From Microvirga sp. SRT01 (GTDB lineage Bacteria; Pseudomonadota; Alphaproteobacteria; Sphingomonadales; Sphingomonadaceae), in NCBI GenBank assembly GCA_018139225.1, contig JAGSNX010000005.1, forward strand, positions 124,001-188,000: 64,000 nt of DNA, read 5' to 3'. The notes under the pieces were generated by a model that worked only from the letters and a program-made list of their open reading frames with translations, had not been told where the DNA came from and did not search any database. Made by a program: the position numbers and the translations under genes. Below, piece after piece: positions 26,849 through 34,993 of the stretch; positions within the stretch are counted from its first letter, which is position 1; every line of letters begins with the position of its first letter.

Positions 26849-26875
26849 CATCATATTATGAGCATCATATTACGA
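26849..26875. promoter_or_regulatory. Tandem palindromes between TetR and thioesterase genes (candidate operator)
   Basis: TCATATTATGA at 26851-26861 is an 11-bp palindrome, and TCATATTACGA at 26865-26875 is the same word with one change, 14 bp further. Both share the 10-mer CATCATATTA. They lie in the middle of the divergent intergenic space, where a TetR dimer binding its own promoter region would be expected. AT-rich words here could also serve as -10 boxes. Confidence 0.5.
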
Positions 26876-26892
26876 TTTGGGAACGCTCTCGC

Positions 26893-27351
26893 ATGAGTCA
26901 GGATCAGGATCGGGATACCGACCGCCCCGATGGACTCACGCAGTTGCGGGCCATGATGGAGACGAACCGGCAACCGCCGATCGGCGAAACGCTCGGCTTT
27001 TCGCTGGTCGAGGTCGATCGCGGCCATGCGGTGTTCACGGGCACGCCCGGCCGCAGCGTCTACAACCCCATTGGTTCCGTCCACGGCGGCTATGCCGCGA
27101 CATTGCTGGACAGCGCGTGCGGGATCGCGACCCATTCCGGCCTCGCCGCCGACCAAGGCTACACGACACTGGAGCTGAAGGTCTCGTACGTGCGCGGTCT
27201 CACCGATCGCAGCGGCGAAGTCCGCGCGGTCGGCCGGCTGGTGTCGATCGGCCGCCGCGTCGCCTTTGCGGAGGCGACACTGCACGACGGCGACGGACGC
27301 CTCTGCGCCACCGCCACGTCCACGCTGCTCGTCTTCGAACAGCCGCGCTGA
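26893..27351 (+). CDS. PaaI-family hotdog-fold thioesterase
   Basis: Acyl-CoA thioesterase-like protein, 152 residues. The hotdog signature YNPIGSVHGGYAATLLDSAC (about 57-76) has the HGG motif and the Asp that act in PaaI-type hydrolysis; LELKVSYVRGLTDRSGEVRA and the C-terminal LCATATSTLLVF complete the fold. The ATG is the first in frame after the operator region. It is divergent from a TetR gene, a common arrangement, so derepression by an acyl or aromatic ligand is likely. The acyl substrate is unknown. Confidence 0.88.
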   Translation: MSQDQDRDTDRPDGLTQLRAMMETNRQPPIGETLGFSLVEVDRGHAVFTGTPGRSVYNPIGSVHGGYAATLLDSACGIATHSGLAADQGYTTLELKVSYVRGLTDRSGEVRAVGRLVSIGRRVAFAEATLHDGDGRLCATATSTLLVFEQPR

Positions 27352-27388
27352 CTCCCGTCCTGCCGCCCCATTCTATCGGAGAAATACG

Positions 27389-27640
27389 ATGATGATCGTC
27401 GCCGCCACGCTCGCCCTGTTCGCCGCCGCCGCCCCGCAGACGGCCGAGGCTCCCAAGCCCGGAAAGTATCTGACCCAGAGCGACGGTCGCCAGATCGCCC
27501 GCATCCAGCGCGTGCTGGCGGACGGTTCCGTGGTCGTGATCGTCGGCGAAAAGTACGTGACCGTCCCCGCCGCCACCGTGTCGGTGAAGGACGGGAAAGC
27601 CAGCACCACGATGACCCAGCGCGAGATCGCACGGATGTAG
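27389..27640 (+). CDS. Small exported protein of unknown function
   Basis: Hypothetical protein of 83 residues. Residues 1-20 (MMIVAATLALFAAAAPQTAE) look like a cleavable signal peptide. The mature part is charged with a repeated beta-like pattern (GRQIARIQRVLADGSVVVIV, KYVTVPAATVSVKDGK), suggesting a small periplasmic beta-rich domain. A GGAG ribosome-binding site lies seven bases ahead of the ATG and third-position GC is high, supporting a real gene. It is 37 bp after the thioesterase gene in the same direction and could be co-transcribed. I do not recognise the family. Confidence 0.7.
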   Translation: MMIVAATLALFAAAAPQTAEAPKPGKYLTQSDGRQIARIQRVLADGSVVVIVGEKYVTVPAATVSVKDGKASTTMTQREIARM

Positions 27641-27681
27641 CCGGCCGGCGACGTACCCTCCCTCACCCCGTCCCGTCTGGG

Positions 27682-27751
27682 CTGAGCCTGTCGAAGCCCC
27701 TGCGCCCACCGACGACCGTGCCGGCGGATAGCAGCCCTTCGACACGCTCAG
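27682..27751. repeat. REP-like inverted repeat downstream of the small exported protein
   Basis: CTGAGCCTGTCGAAG at 27682-27696 and CTTCGACACGCTCAG at 27737-27751 are complementary with one mismatch. The words TGAGCCTGTCGAAG and TTCGACACGCTCAGGGCGAA belong to a very common intergenic palindrome of sphingomonads and related bacteria. It lies between convergent genes and may act as a transcription terminator or RNA stabiliser. It does not encode protein. Confidence 0.7.
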
Positions 27752-27793
27752 GGCGAACGGATTGGGCGAGTAGCCGTCGTCACCTCCACGGCA

Positions 27794-28855
27794 TTACGGG
27801 ATCAGCCGGTCCGCGCGCAGACGATCGAACAGCGTCAGGAACGCGTCGTCGGTCGCGCGGTAGCCGGTGAACCCCAGCCGCCGACTCTTGGACATATCCG
27901 TGACAACCTCGATCGGTCGGCCAAGATCGGCGTCGGTGTGCCACGGCGACGCCAACCGGGCGAGGTCCGGTTCCGCCAGCCCCTCGCGCAGCGCCAGTTC
28001 GCGCCAGATCGGCGCATCGTTCGCCATCTGCTGCTCCAGCGGACGGACGGTGCCGTCGAACGGTGCCGCCTCGATCCCGAACGCGGCGGCGATCCGCCCC
28101 CACATCCAGCTCCAACGGAAGACGTCGCCGTTGACGACGTTGAACGCCTCGTTGCGCGCAGCCGGTGTCGTCGCTGCCCACAACAGATGCTCGGCGAGCA
28201 GGCCGGCGTCTGTCATGTCGGTCAGCCCGTTCCACTGCGCCGCCGATCCGGGGAAACAGAAGGGCCGTCCGGTCTCGCGACACAGCGTCGCGTAGACTGC
28301 CAGTGTCGTGCCCATGTTCATGGCATTGCCGACCGCTTTGCCGATCACGGTGTGAGGCCGATGCACGCTCCACCCGAAACCGTCGCGCCCGGCCGCGGCG
28401 AACACCTCGTCCTCCTGCGCGTAGTAGAAATTCTCGATATCGAGCCGCCCCTGCTCCTCGCGGAACGGCGTCTGCGGCAACGTGCCCTTCCCATACGCCT
28501 CGAACGGCCCGAGATAATGCTTCAGGCCGGTGACCAGCGCGACGTGCCGGGGCGCGACGCCGGGTCGCAGACCGTCCAGCAGGTTGCGGACCATCGCCGA
28601 ATTGACGCGGATATTCTCCGCCTCGCTGTCCTGCCGCAGCCATGTGGTGATGAACACCGCGTCGGGCGTCACGCCCTCCAGTGCCGCCGCCGATCCAGCC
28701 GCATCCGTCAGGTCGGCGACGATGGGCGTCACGCCCGCCTGCTCGACCGGCCGCCGTGCGAGACCCTGCACGCTCCAGCCCTGCTCCACCAGCAGCGCCG
28801 CCGTCGCGCTGCCGACGATCCCGCTCGCGCCCACCACCAATGCCGTCTTCGCCAT
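27794..28855 (-). CDS. PRISE-type SDR oxidoreductase (progesterone 5-beta-reductase/iridoid synthase-like)
   Basis: NAD(P)-dependent short-chain reductase, 353 residues. The Rossmann start ALVVGASGIVGSATAALL binds the cofactor. Instead of the classical YxxxK site it has the NFYYAQED segment (about 142-149) with the key tyrosine and HYLGPFEAYG upstream, typical of PRISE reductases that reduce enone carbonyl compounds. WSVHRPHTVIG and NGDVFRWSWMW are also family-like. It is divergent from an HxlR-type regulator 79 bp away, a pairing usual for stress-induced enone or quinone reductases. The physiological substrate is unknown. Confidence 0.85.
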   Translation of the reverse strand: MAKTALVVGASGIVGSATAALLVEQGWSVQGLARRPVEQAGVTPIVADLTDAAGSAAALEGVTPDAVFITTWLRQDSEAENIRVNSAMVRNLLDGLRPGVAPRHVALVTGLKHYLGPFEAYGKGTLPQTPFREEQGRLDIENFYYAQEDEVFAAAGRDGFGWSVHRPHTVIGKAVGNAMNMGTTLAVYATLCRETGRPFCFPGSAAQWNGLTDMTDAGLLAEHLLWAATTPAARNEAFNVVNGDVFRWSWMWGRIAAAFGIEAAPFDGTVRPLEQQMANDAPIWRELALREGLAEPDLARLASPWHTDADLGRPIEVVTDMSKSRRLGFTGYRATDDAFLTLFDRLRADRLIP

Positions 28856-28934
28856 CTTTCCAGTCCCTTGCTGCTGCGGACGGCAGCTAGGCAGCGGATG
28901 CGTGCGTTCCTAGACGGCACCAAGAGGTAACCAC

Positions 28935-29336
28935 ATGCAGGCTGGCAGCGACGACAACGATTGGCGGGAGGATTGCGCGCCGCGCCGCGTGATGGAGCTG
29001 TTCGCGACGAAATGGACGAGCATGATCCTCCACACGCTGCACGCCCGTCATGCCGGGGCGGCGCGCAGCGGCGTGCTGCTGCGCAGCCTGCCGGGCATCT
29101 CGAAGAAGATGCTGACCCAGTCGCTACGAGAGATGGAGGGTAGCGGCCTGATCTCGCGCCATGTCGAGGACACGACCCCGCCCGCAGTCGAATACCGGCT
29201 GACCCCGCTCGGCGCACGCTTCGTGGGCGCGGTGGAACTGCTCTACGCGTGGGGCCGCGACAACGCCGACGCGCTCGATGCGCTGGGCACGCGACCGTCG
29301 TCGCGGCGGCGGGCTGGATCAAGTCCTCCCCTGTAA
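28935..29336 (+). CDS. HxlR-family winged-helix regulator
   Basis: DNA-binding protein of 133 residues. The HxlR pattern is clear: a cysteine near the start (DCAPRRVMELFATKWTSMIL), LLRSLPGISKKMLTQSLREM as recognition region, and VEYRLTPLGARFV in the wing. Such proteins often sense electrophiles or oxidants through the N-terminal cysteine and repress a divergent reductase, which fits the PRISE reductase gene next door. AGAGG lies a few bases before the ATG. The last 15 residues (TRPSSRRRAGSSPPL) are low-complexity and the stop codon falls inside a terminator-like hairpin. Confidence 0.87.
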   Translation: MQAGSDDNDWREDCAPRRVMELFATKWTSMILHTLHARHAGAARSGVLLRSLPGISKKMLTQSLREMEGSGLISRHVEDTTPPAVEYRLTPLGARFVGAVELLYAWGRDNADALDALGTRPSSRRRAGSSPPL

Positions 29337-29343
29337 GGGGAGG
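29325..29343. terminator. Hairpin between the convergent HxlR and RNase H-like genes
   Basis: CCTCCCCT at 29325-29332 and AGGGGAGG at 29336-29343 form a perfect 8-bp stem with a 3-base loop. It contains the HxlR stop codon and lies immediately beyond the end of the leftward RNase H-like gene, so it could stop transcription from both sides, though there is no T-run. Confidence 0.45.
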
Positions 29344-29345
29344 GA

Positions 29346-29714
29346 CTACCGCTCGTGCAGCCGCGCCAACACACCTCCCGCCAGATTCTGCGCCCGCTTC
29401 ACATACCGAACCCGCGGCCCCTGCCCTGCCGTCGCCTCGACGAGCGCAGCATGATGCCGCGCGTCTCCGCCCCGCGCCCGCACCGTGCCGTTCGCCTGCG
29501 CCACCACCGCCGCGGAGTCGCCGATCAGCACGACTGCGTCCCACCCGATCGCCCGCGTCAGCTCCACCGCGTGCAGCAACGCGAGCCATTCCGCGTCCAT
29601 GCTGGTGCCCGCCCCCAGATCGCGGCGGACATGCGCCTCCCCGCGGATCACCACCGCCGTTTCCATCCCTTCGGGACGCAGCCCGCCGTCGAAATACACC
29701 TTCAACCGTGACAA
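29346..29714 (-). CDS. RNase H-like (ribonuclease HI fold) protein
   Basis: Small RNase H-fold protein, 122 residues from a TTG start. Acidic residues of the RNase HI site are visible: Asp in VYFDGG near residue 8, Glu in MDAEWLALLHAVEL near 41, Asp in VLIGDSAAVVAQANG near 66. The expected fourth acid in the VKRAxNxxAD motif is replaced: the sequence reads VKRAQNLAGG. The TTG at 29714 is chosen because AAGGAG lies seven bases upstream and because the earlier ATG at 29747 overlaps the start of the divergent flavoprotein gene. Whether it cleaves RNA:DNA hybrids is uncertain given the missing residue; many such proteins are annotated as reverse-transcriptase-like. Confidence 0.72.
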   Translation of the reverse strand: MSRLKVYFDGGLRPEGMETAVVIRGEAHVRRDLGAGTSMDAEWLALLHAVELTRAIGWDAVVLIGDSAAVVAQANGTVRARGGDARHHAALVEATAGQGPRVRYVKRAQNLAGGVLARLHER

Positions 29715-29745
29715 TCGCGGGCTCCTTTGCGCTAAGGCGGCGCTC

Positions 29746-31377
29746 ATGCTGCGTATCACCGAACTGAAACTGCCGCTCAACCACCCGGAGGAGGCGCTGG
29801 CCGCCGCCATCCGCAACCGGCTGCGCATCACGCCGCGCGACCTGATCCGCTACACGATCGCGCGCCGCGCCAACGACGCGCGCGACAAGATGGACATCCA
29901 GCTCGTCTATTCGATCGACGTGACGCTGAAGAACGAGGCGCAGGTGCTCGCCCGGTTCAAGCGCGACCGCCACGTCAACCCAACTCCCGACACCGGCTAC
30001 CGCTTCGTCGCGAAGGCCCCCGCCAATTACGACGGTCCGCGTCCGATCGTCGTCGGCGCGGGGCCATGCGGCCTGTTCGCGGGGCTGCTGCTGGCGCAGA
30101 TGGAATTCCGCCCGATCATCCTCGACCGTGGCAAGGTGGTGCGGGAGCGGACCAAGGACACCTGGGGCCTGTGGCGGCGCAGCGAGCTCAACCCGGAGTC
30201 GAACGTCCAGTTCGGCGAGGGCGGCGCGGGCACCTTCTCCGACGGTAAATTGTGGAGCCAGATCAAGGATCCGCGCCATCTCGGCCGCAAGGTTCTGACC
30301 GAATTCGTCAAGGCCGGCGCACCGCCCGAAATCCTGACCGAGGCGCACCCGCATATCGGCACGTTCCGCCTCGTCACGATGGTCGAGAGCATGCGCGAGA
30401 CGGTGGAGAAGCTGGGCGGCGAGTACCGCTTCGGCACCCGCGTCGAGGATGTCGACATAACCGAGGACGCGGACGGCACGCGCCGCCTGACCGGTCTGAC
30501 CTTCCACACCGGCGAGCGGATCGAGGCCGGACCGGTCGTCCTCGCGGTCGGCCACAGCGCGCGCGACACCTTCGCGATGCTCCACCGCCACGACGTGCAT
30601 ATGGAGGCCAAGCCTTTTTCGATCGGCGTGCGCATCGAACATCCGCAAAGCTGGATCGACGAGGCGCGGTTCGGCCCGTGCGCCGGCCATCCCGATCTCG
30701 GCGCCGCGGCCTACAGCCTGTCGCACCACTGCAAGAACGGGCGCACCGTCTACAGCTTCTGCATGTGCCCCGGCGGCACCGTCGTCGCGGCAACGTCGGA
30801 GGTCGGCCGGGTCGCCACCAACGGCATGAGCCAATATTCGCGCAACGAGCGGAACGCCAATTCGGGCATCGTCGTCGGCATCGATCCGGCGCGCGACTAT
30901 CCGGGCGATCCGCTGGCGGGCATCGCGCTGCAACGCCATTGGGAGGAACGCGCGTTCGCGGCGGGCGGCGGCGACTACCGGGCCCCGGCGCAGCGGCTGG
31001 GCGACTTCGTCGCGGGCCGCGCGTCGACCGCGCTCGGCAGCGTCATTCCCAGCTACAAGCCCGGCGTGACGCCGACCGATCTGGCCGAGTGCCTGCCAGA
31101 TTTCGCCGTCACCGCGATGCGCGAGGCGCTGGTGGCGTTCGGGCAGCAGATCCCCGGCTACGACCATCCCGACGCGGTGATGACGGGCGTGGAGACGCGC
31201 ACCTCCTCCCCCGTCCGGATCACGCGTGGCGACGACTTTCAGAGCGTCAACACCGCGGGGCTCTATCCTGCCGGAGAGGGCGCGGGATATGCCGGCGGTA
31301 TCCTGTCGGCGGCGGTGGACGGCATCAAGATCGCCGAGGCGGTGGCCGTGCAGCTGACAAAGGATTGCAGCGGCTAA
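29746..31377 (+). CDS. FAD-dependent dehydrogenase (COG2509-like)
   Basis: Flavoprotein of 543 residues. An N-terminal domain (1-95, basic, ITELKLPLNHPEEALAAAIR) precedes the dinucleotide-binding motif VVGAGPCGLFAGLLLAQM (about 103-120), then EFRPIILDRG. FGEGGAGTFSDGKLW near 160, FCMCPGGTVVAATSE near 345 and the C-terminal GLYPAGEGAGYAGGILSAAVDG (FAD contact) are hallmarks of the uncharacterised FAD-dependent dehydrogenases of COG2509. The ATG starts the conserved N-terminus directly; its 5' end lies 31 bp from the divergent RNase H-like start. Function is unknown; it probably oxidises a small molecule or a thiol/aromatic cofactor. Confidence 0.85.
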   Translation: MLRITELKLPLNHPEEALAAAIRNRLRITPRDLIRYTIARRANDARDKMDIQLVYSIDVTLKNEAQVLARFKRDRHVNPTPDTGYRFVAKAPANYDGPRPIVVGAGPCGLFAGLLLAQMEFRPIILDRGKVVRERTKDTWGLWRRSELNPESNVQFGEGGAGTFSDGKLWSQIKDPRHLGRKVLTEFVKAGAPPEILTEAHPHIGTFRLVTMVESMRETVEKLGGEYRFGTRVEDVDITEDADGTRRLTGLTFHTGERIEAGPVVLAVGHSARDTFAMLHRHDVHMEAKPFSIGVRIEHPQSWIDEARFGPCAGHPDLGAAAYSLSHHCKNGRTVYSFCMCPGGTVVAATSEVGRVATNGMSQYSRNERNANSGIVVGIDPARDYPGDPLAGIALQRHWEERAFAAGGGDYRAPAQRLGDFVAGRASTALGSVIPSYKPGVTPTDLAECLPDFAVTAMREALVAFGQQIPGYDHPDAVMTGVETRTSSPVRITRGDDFQSVNTAGLYPAGEGAGYAGGILSAAVDGIKIAEAVAVQLTKDCSG

Positions 31378-31423
31378 TTCACATCGATCAAGATAAAAGT
31401 CTTATTTTTCCAACATATATGCA

Positions 31424-31452
31424 TTGAGGCGAGGCAACACGCGCGGTATAAT
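31424..31452 (+). promoter_or_regulatory. Sigma-70-type promoter of the orphan TonB receptor
   Basis: TTGAGG at 31424-31429 and a perfect TATAAT at 31447-31452 are separated by 17 bp. Transcription would begin near 31459, about 47 bases before the receptor ATG at 31506. The whole stretch from 31378 is AT-rich against the GC-rich background. Confidence 0.7.
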
Positions 31453-31505
31453 TGCATCACTCACTTCGAGCGGAAGGCCGCCGAAGCCGCTTGGGGGATG
31501 ATGCG

Positions 31506-34379
31506 ATGAAGGCGAAGATGGCATTGTGGATGGGCATGTCGGCAATGGCCGCCATGACCAGCCTGTCGCAGGCGCAGGCGCAGACGGCGTCACCGTCGAG
31601 GACACAGCCGCAATCCGGTGCGGCCGACCTGCCGCGGCCGGAAACGCCGTCGGATCAGAGTGCGAACACCGCCGCACCACTGCCGGCGGTGCAGGAAACG
31701 CCGGAAGAGGGCGGCGACATCGTCGTCACCGGCCTCCGCCGCAGCCTCGAATCCGCGCAGGCGCTGAAGCGCAATTCCGACGGCATCGTCGATGCCATCG
31801 TCGCCGAGGATATCGGCAAGCTGCCCGACACCTTCGCCTCCGCCGCCCTTGCCCGCGTGTCGGGCGTGCAGGTCACGCGCGGGGCGGGCGAAGCCGCGGG
31901 TGTCCAGATCCGCGGTCTCCCGGACATCAGCACGACCTATAACGGGCGTGAGATCTTCACCGCCGAAGGGCGCTTCGTCGCCATCCAGGACTTCCCCGCC
32001 GGCACCGTCGCCGCGCTGGAGGTCTACAAGAACGGTACCGCCAACCTGATCGAGGGCGGCATCGGTGGGCAGGTCAACGTGCGCGGTCGTCGCCCGTTCG
32101 ACTTCAACGGGTTCGAGGTGTCCGGTTCGCTCAACGGCGTGAACTGGGAGCATTCGGGCCGGACCACGTGGAATGGCAACATCCTCATCAGCGATCGCTG
32201 GGACACCGGCATCGGCGAGATGGGGCTGCTGGTGAACGCGTCCTATGTCGGGCTGAACTATCTCGACGCGACGCGCGAACAGTCCACCGTGATCGGCACC
32301 ACCACCGCCGCAAATGCGCCGGGCGTCGGCGCGGGCATTCGCTACCCCGATGCGCAGGGTCGCTTCACCAGCAACGGCGACCGTTTCCGCCCGTCCGCCA
32401 ACGCCGCGTTCCAGTGGCGGCCGACGCCGGAGCTGGAAATCTACGTCGACGGCCTGTTCCAGGGCTATCGCGGCAAGGACACCAACCAGTGGATGTTCGT
32501 ACCGATCTTCGGCGGCCCCGATTTCCGGCTGGAGAATGTGACGACGCGGGCCGGGCGTTCCAACGTGGCGCAGAGCGCGACCGTCGTTGGTGCGACCGCG
32601 CCGGACGGCTACTACACCTCCGCCAACGGTCATACCGACACCTATCAGGGCGGCGGCGGCGCGGTGTGGAAGCGCGACAACCTCCAGATTTCGGGCGACA
32701 TCGCCTACACGAACAGCAAGTACAAATTCGACCTCGTCAACATCGACTATGCGATGGCGAGCTCGCCGACCCGCGACGTCGTGTTCGATGCGCCGGGCAC
32801 GAACGGCGGCCCGACCTTCGCCTTCCGGAACTTCGACGTCACCGATCCGTCGAACTACATCGCCCGCGGGCTATTTCAGGAATATCTGGTCGTCAGCGGC
32901 AAGGACATCCAGAGCCGCGCCGACGTGCAGTATGAATTCGACAGCGGTTTCCTGAAACGCATCCAGTTCGGCGCCCGCTACAACGACCGCGATGCCACGC
33001 GCGACCGCGGTGCGCCCTACGTCAACACGATCAACGGCGTGCCGGTGCCCGACCTGCGCATTCCGATCTCCGGCCTGCCCGTGTCCGTTCAGAACACGCG
33101 TCCCGCCTTCACCTTCGATAATACGTTCGGGGTGCGGACCTTCGCGGGCATCTCGTCGGCCAGCATCCGCGACAATCTGCCTGAGTTGCGTGCCTTCTTC
33201 CAGGCACCGGAAGGGCGGCCGGCGTTCAACCCGACCGAGAATTTCGTCGCCAACGAAAAAGCCTATGCCGCCTACGCGCAGCTCAAATACGGCTTCGATC
33301 TCGGCCCGACCATGTCGGTCGACGGTTTGATCGGCCTGCGGGCGGTCAAGACCAAAACCCGGATCAGCGGCTTCGTTCAGGAAGAGACGACACCGGGCGC
33401 GACGCCCAGCTTCTCGCCGACGACGGCGTCCAACGACTATACGGACTATCTGCCCAACGCCAGCGCACGGCTGATGTTCACGCCGGAACTGCAACTGCGC
33501 CTGAACTACAACCAGACGCGCACGCGCCCGAACTTCTTCGACCTCAATCCGACCCTGACCGTCGGCCCGCCGCCGACGATCTCGCCGGAATGTCAGGCGA
33601 ACCCAGCGCTGCCGCAGTGCATCAACAGCAACCTGCGCAATATCACCGGCGGCAATCCCGATCTGCGCCCGCTGACGTCGGACAATTACGACATCAGCCT
33701 GGAATGGTATTTCTCGCGCTCCGGTTCGCTGACGGCGGCGGTGTTCCGCCGCGACGCCAACGGCTTCATCTCGCGCATCAACCGGGAGGGCGTGGATGTC
33801 GGCTACGGTCCGTCGCGCCTGAACCTGCCGGAGAATACCGGCAACACCCGCTTCCAGGGTGCGGAGGTGCAGTTCACCAGCTTCCTCGATATCGACGGCC
33901 TGCCCGACTGGGCCAAGGGTTTCGGTATCCAGGCGAATGCGACCTATGTCGATTCCGGCGGCGATCTTGCGCAGGGTCTCTCTGACTCTCCGAACGTTGC
34001 CGGGCGTCAACCACGCTTTACCGGCGTGTCGACATGGTCGGGCAACCTCGTTGCACTGTACGAACGGCCGTTCTTCTCGGCGCGCATGGCGTATAACTAC
34101 CGCTCCGACTTCGTGTTCGAATACGGCGTCGTGAACCTCGACGTCGATGCGAACGGCGTACCGCGCACCGGTGCGATCATCGAAAAGGGTCGCGGACAGC
34201 TCGATTTCTCGACCACGGTCACGCCGATTCCGAACATCACGCTGGCGTTCGACATCGTCAATCTGCTCGGCAATCCGCTGAAGCGCAGTCGCGAGTTCGG
34301 CAGCGACGGCGACGCCTTCCCGCGTCAGGTCGTCTATCTCGAGCGCGTCTACTCGCTGGGCGTCCGCTTTCGGTTCTGA
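31506..34379 (+). CDS. TonB-dependent receptor (orphan, Xanthomonas/Caulobacter type)
   Basis: Outer-membrane receptor of 957 residues. Signal peptide 1-26 (ends QAQAQ), a Pro/Ser/Thr-rich linker, then the TonB-box-like GGDIVVTGLRRSLESAQALK. The plug has GKLPDTFASAALARVSGVQV, QIRGLPDISTTYNGREIFT and EGGIGGQVNVRGRRP; the barrel ends YSLGVRFRF. The ATG has a GGGGGA ribosome-binding site eight bases ahead and a good promoter upstream. No glycosidase, regulator or transporter gene is adjacent in the same direction, so the ligand cannot be inferred. By family it should be a saccharide or other large solute rather than a siderophore. Confidence 0.9.
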   Translation: MKAKMALWMGMSAMAAMTSLSQAQAQTASPSRTQPQSGAADLPRPETPSDQSANTAAPLPAVQETPEEGGDIVVTGLRRSLESAQALKRNSDGIVDAIVAEDIGKLPDTFASAALARVSGVQVTRGAGEAAGVQIRGLPDISTTYNGREIFTAEGRFVAIQDFPAGTVAALEVYKNGTANLIEGGIGGQVNVRGRRPFDFNGFEVSGSLNGVNWEHSGRTTWNGNILISDRWDTGIGEMGLLVNASYVGLNYLDATREQSTVIGTTTAANAPGVGAGIRYPDAQGRFTSNGDRFRPSANAAFQWRPTPELEIYVDGLFQGYRGKDTNQWMFVPIFGGPDFRLENVTTRAGRSNVAQSATVVGATAPDGYYTSANGHTDTYQGGGGAVWKRDNLQISGDIAYTNSKYKFDLVNIDYAMASSPTRDVVFDAPGTNGGPTFAFRNFDVTDPSNYIARGLFQEYLVVSGKDIQSRADVQYEFDSGFLKRIQFGARYNDRDATRDRGAPYVNTINGVPVPDLRIPISGLPVSVQNTRPAFTFDNTFGVRTFAGISSASIRDNLPELRAFFQAPEGRPAFNPTENFVANEKAYAAYAQLKYGFDLGPTMSVDGLIGLRAVKTKTRISGFVQEETTPGATPSFSPTTASNDYTDYLPNASARLMFTPELQLRLNYNQTRTRPNFFDLNPTLTVGPPPTISPECQANPALPQCINSNLRNITGGNPDLRPLTSDNYDISLEWYFSRSGSLTAAVFRRDANGFISRINREGVDVGYGPSRLNLPENTGNTRFQGAEVQFTSFLDIDGLPDWAKGFGIQANATYVDSGGDLAQGLSDSPNVAGRQPRFTGVSTWSGNLVALYERPFFSARMAYNYRSDFVFEYGVVNLDVDANGVPRTGAIIEKGRGQLDFSTTVTPIPNITLAFDIVNLLGNPLKRSREFGSDGDAFPRQVVYLERVYSLGVRFRF

Positions 34380-34507
34380 ACGACATACGCGCCGTCATGC
34401 GGGGATGGTCCAGCATGACGGACGATGATTGTCGATTGTGCTGCTCCAGATCAAAGGGGGCGGCGGTTGAGGGTGACACCACCCGCCTGCGGGACTAGGC
34501 GACACGC
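34380..34507. other. Intergenic region with inverted repeat
   Basis: CCGTCATGC (34392-34400) pairs perfectly with GCATGACGG (34413-34421) around a 12-base loop directly after the receptor stop, so it may end or stabilise that transcript; no T-run follows. The rest, to the DUF2946-like start, shows no clear promoter or known riboswitch. Confidence 0.45.
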
Positions 34508-34939
34508 GTGCTCCCGGTCCGCCGCCTGATCCGCGACTATCGCGCTGTCGCCGCCCTGCTGGTGGCGCTGGCGTTGGCGCTCCGGCTGCTGGTGCCGGCC
34601 GGGTACATGCCGATGATCGCGCAGGGCAGCGTCTTGCTCGCGATCTGCGACGGTGCCGGGCCGGTGACGATCACCGCGCCCGCCGCCAAGACACCGATGG
34701 CCGGCATGCACCATCATTCCGGCACCCCCGCCGACACCGCACCGGTACCGTCCAAGCCCGCCAGCGCCTGCGCCTTCGCCGACCTGTCGACGCCGGCGAT
34801 GGCGTCGGTCGACGCGGTGCTGCTGGTCGCGGCGATCGCGTACGCCTTGGCGCTGGCGATCCGCCGGGTGGTGCCGCTGCGGGTCCGCGAACATGGCCAT
34901 CTGCGCCCGCCACTCCGGGGACCGCCGGCGCTCGCCTGA
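34508..34939 (+). CDS. DUF2946-like membrane protein with His/Met-rich loop
   Basis: Small inner-membrane or exported protein, 143 residues from a GTG start. A hydrophobic helix covers about 13-34 and a second about 98-117. Between them lies TPMAGMHHHSGTP (about 62-74), a His/Met cluster, and a Cys in PASACAFAD. This layout matches DUF2946-type proteins that commonly precede TonB receptors for copper or related metals. It is followed after 54 bp by a TonB receptor and a PepSY protein that also carries a His/Met-rich loop. A role in periplasmic metal binding or delivery is inferred. Confidence 0.72.
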   Translation: MLPVRRLIRDYRAVAALLVALALALRLLVPAGYMPMIAQGSVLLAICDGAGPVTITAPAAKTPMAGMHHHSGTPADTAPVPSKPASACAFADLSTPAMASVDAVLLVAAIAYALALAIRRVVPLRVREHGHLRPPLRGPPALA

Positions 34940-34993
34940 GCCCGTCCGTGTCCTCGCCCTGCGGCCCGGCCGCGGGGCCAAGCTGGTATCGTC

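Noticed and set aside
34440..34507. Possible riboswitch-like sequence before the DUF2946-like gene
   Set aside because: Short GC-rich runs only vaguely recall a cobalamin element; the conserved boxes and stems are not present.
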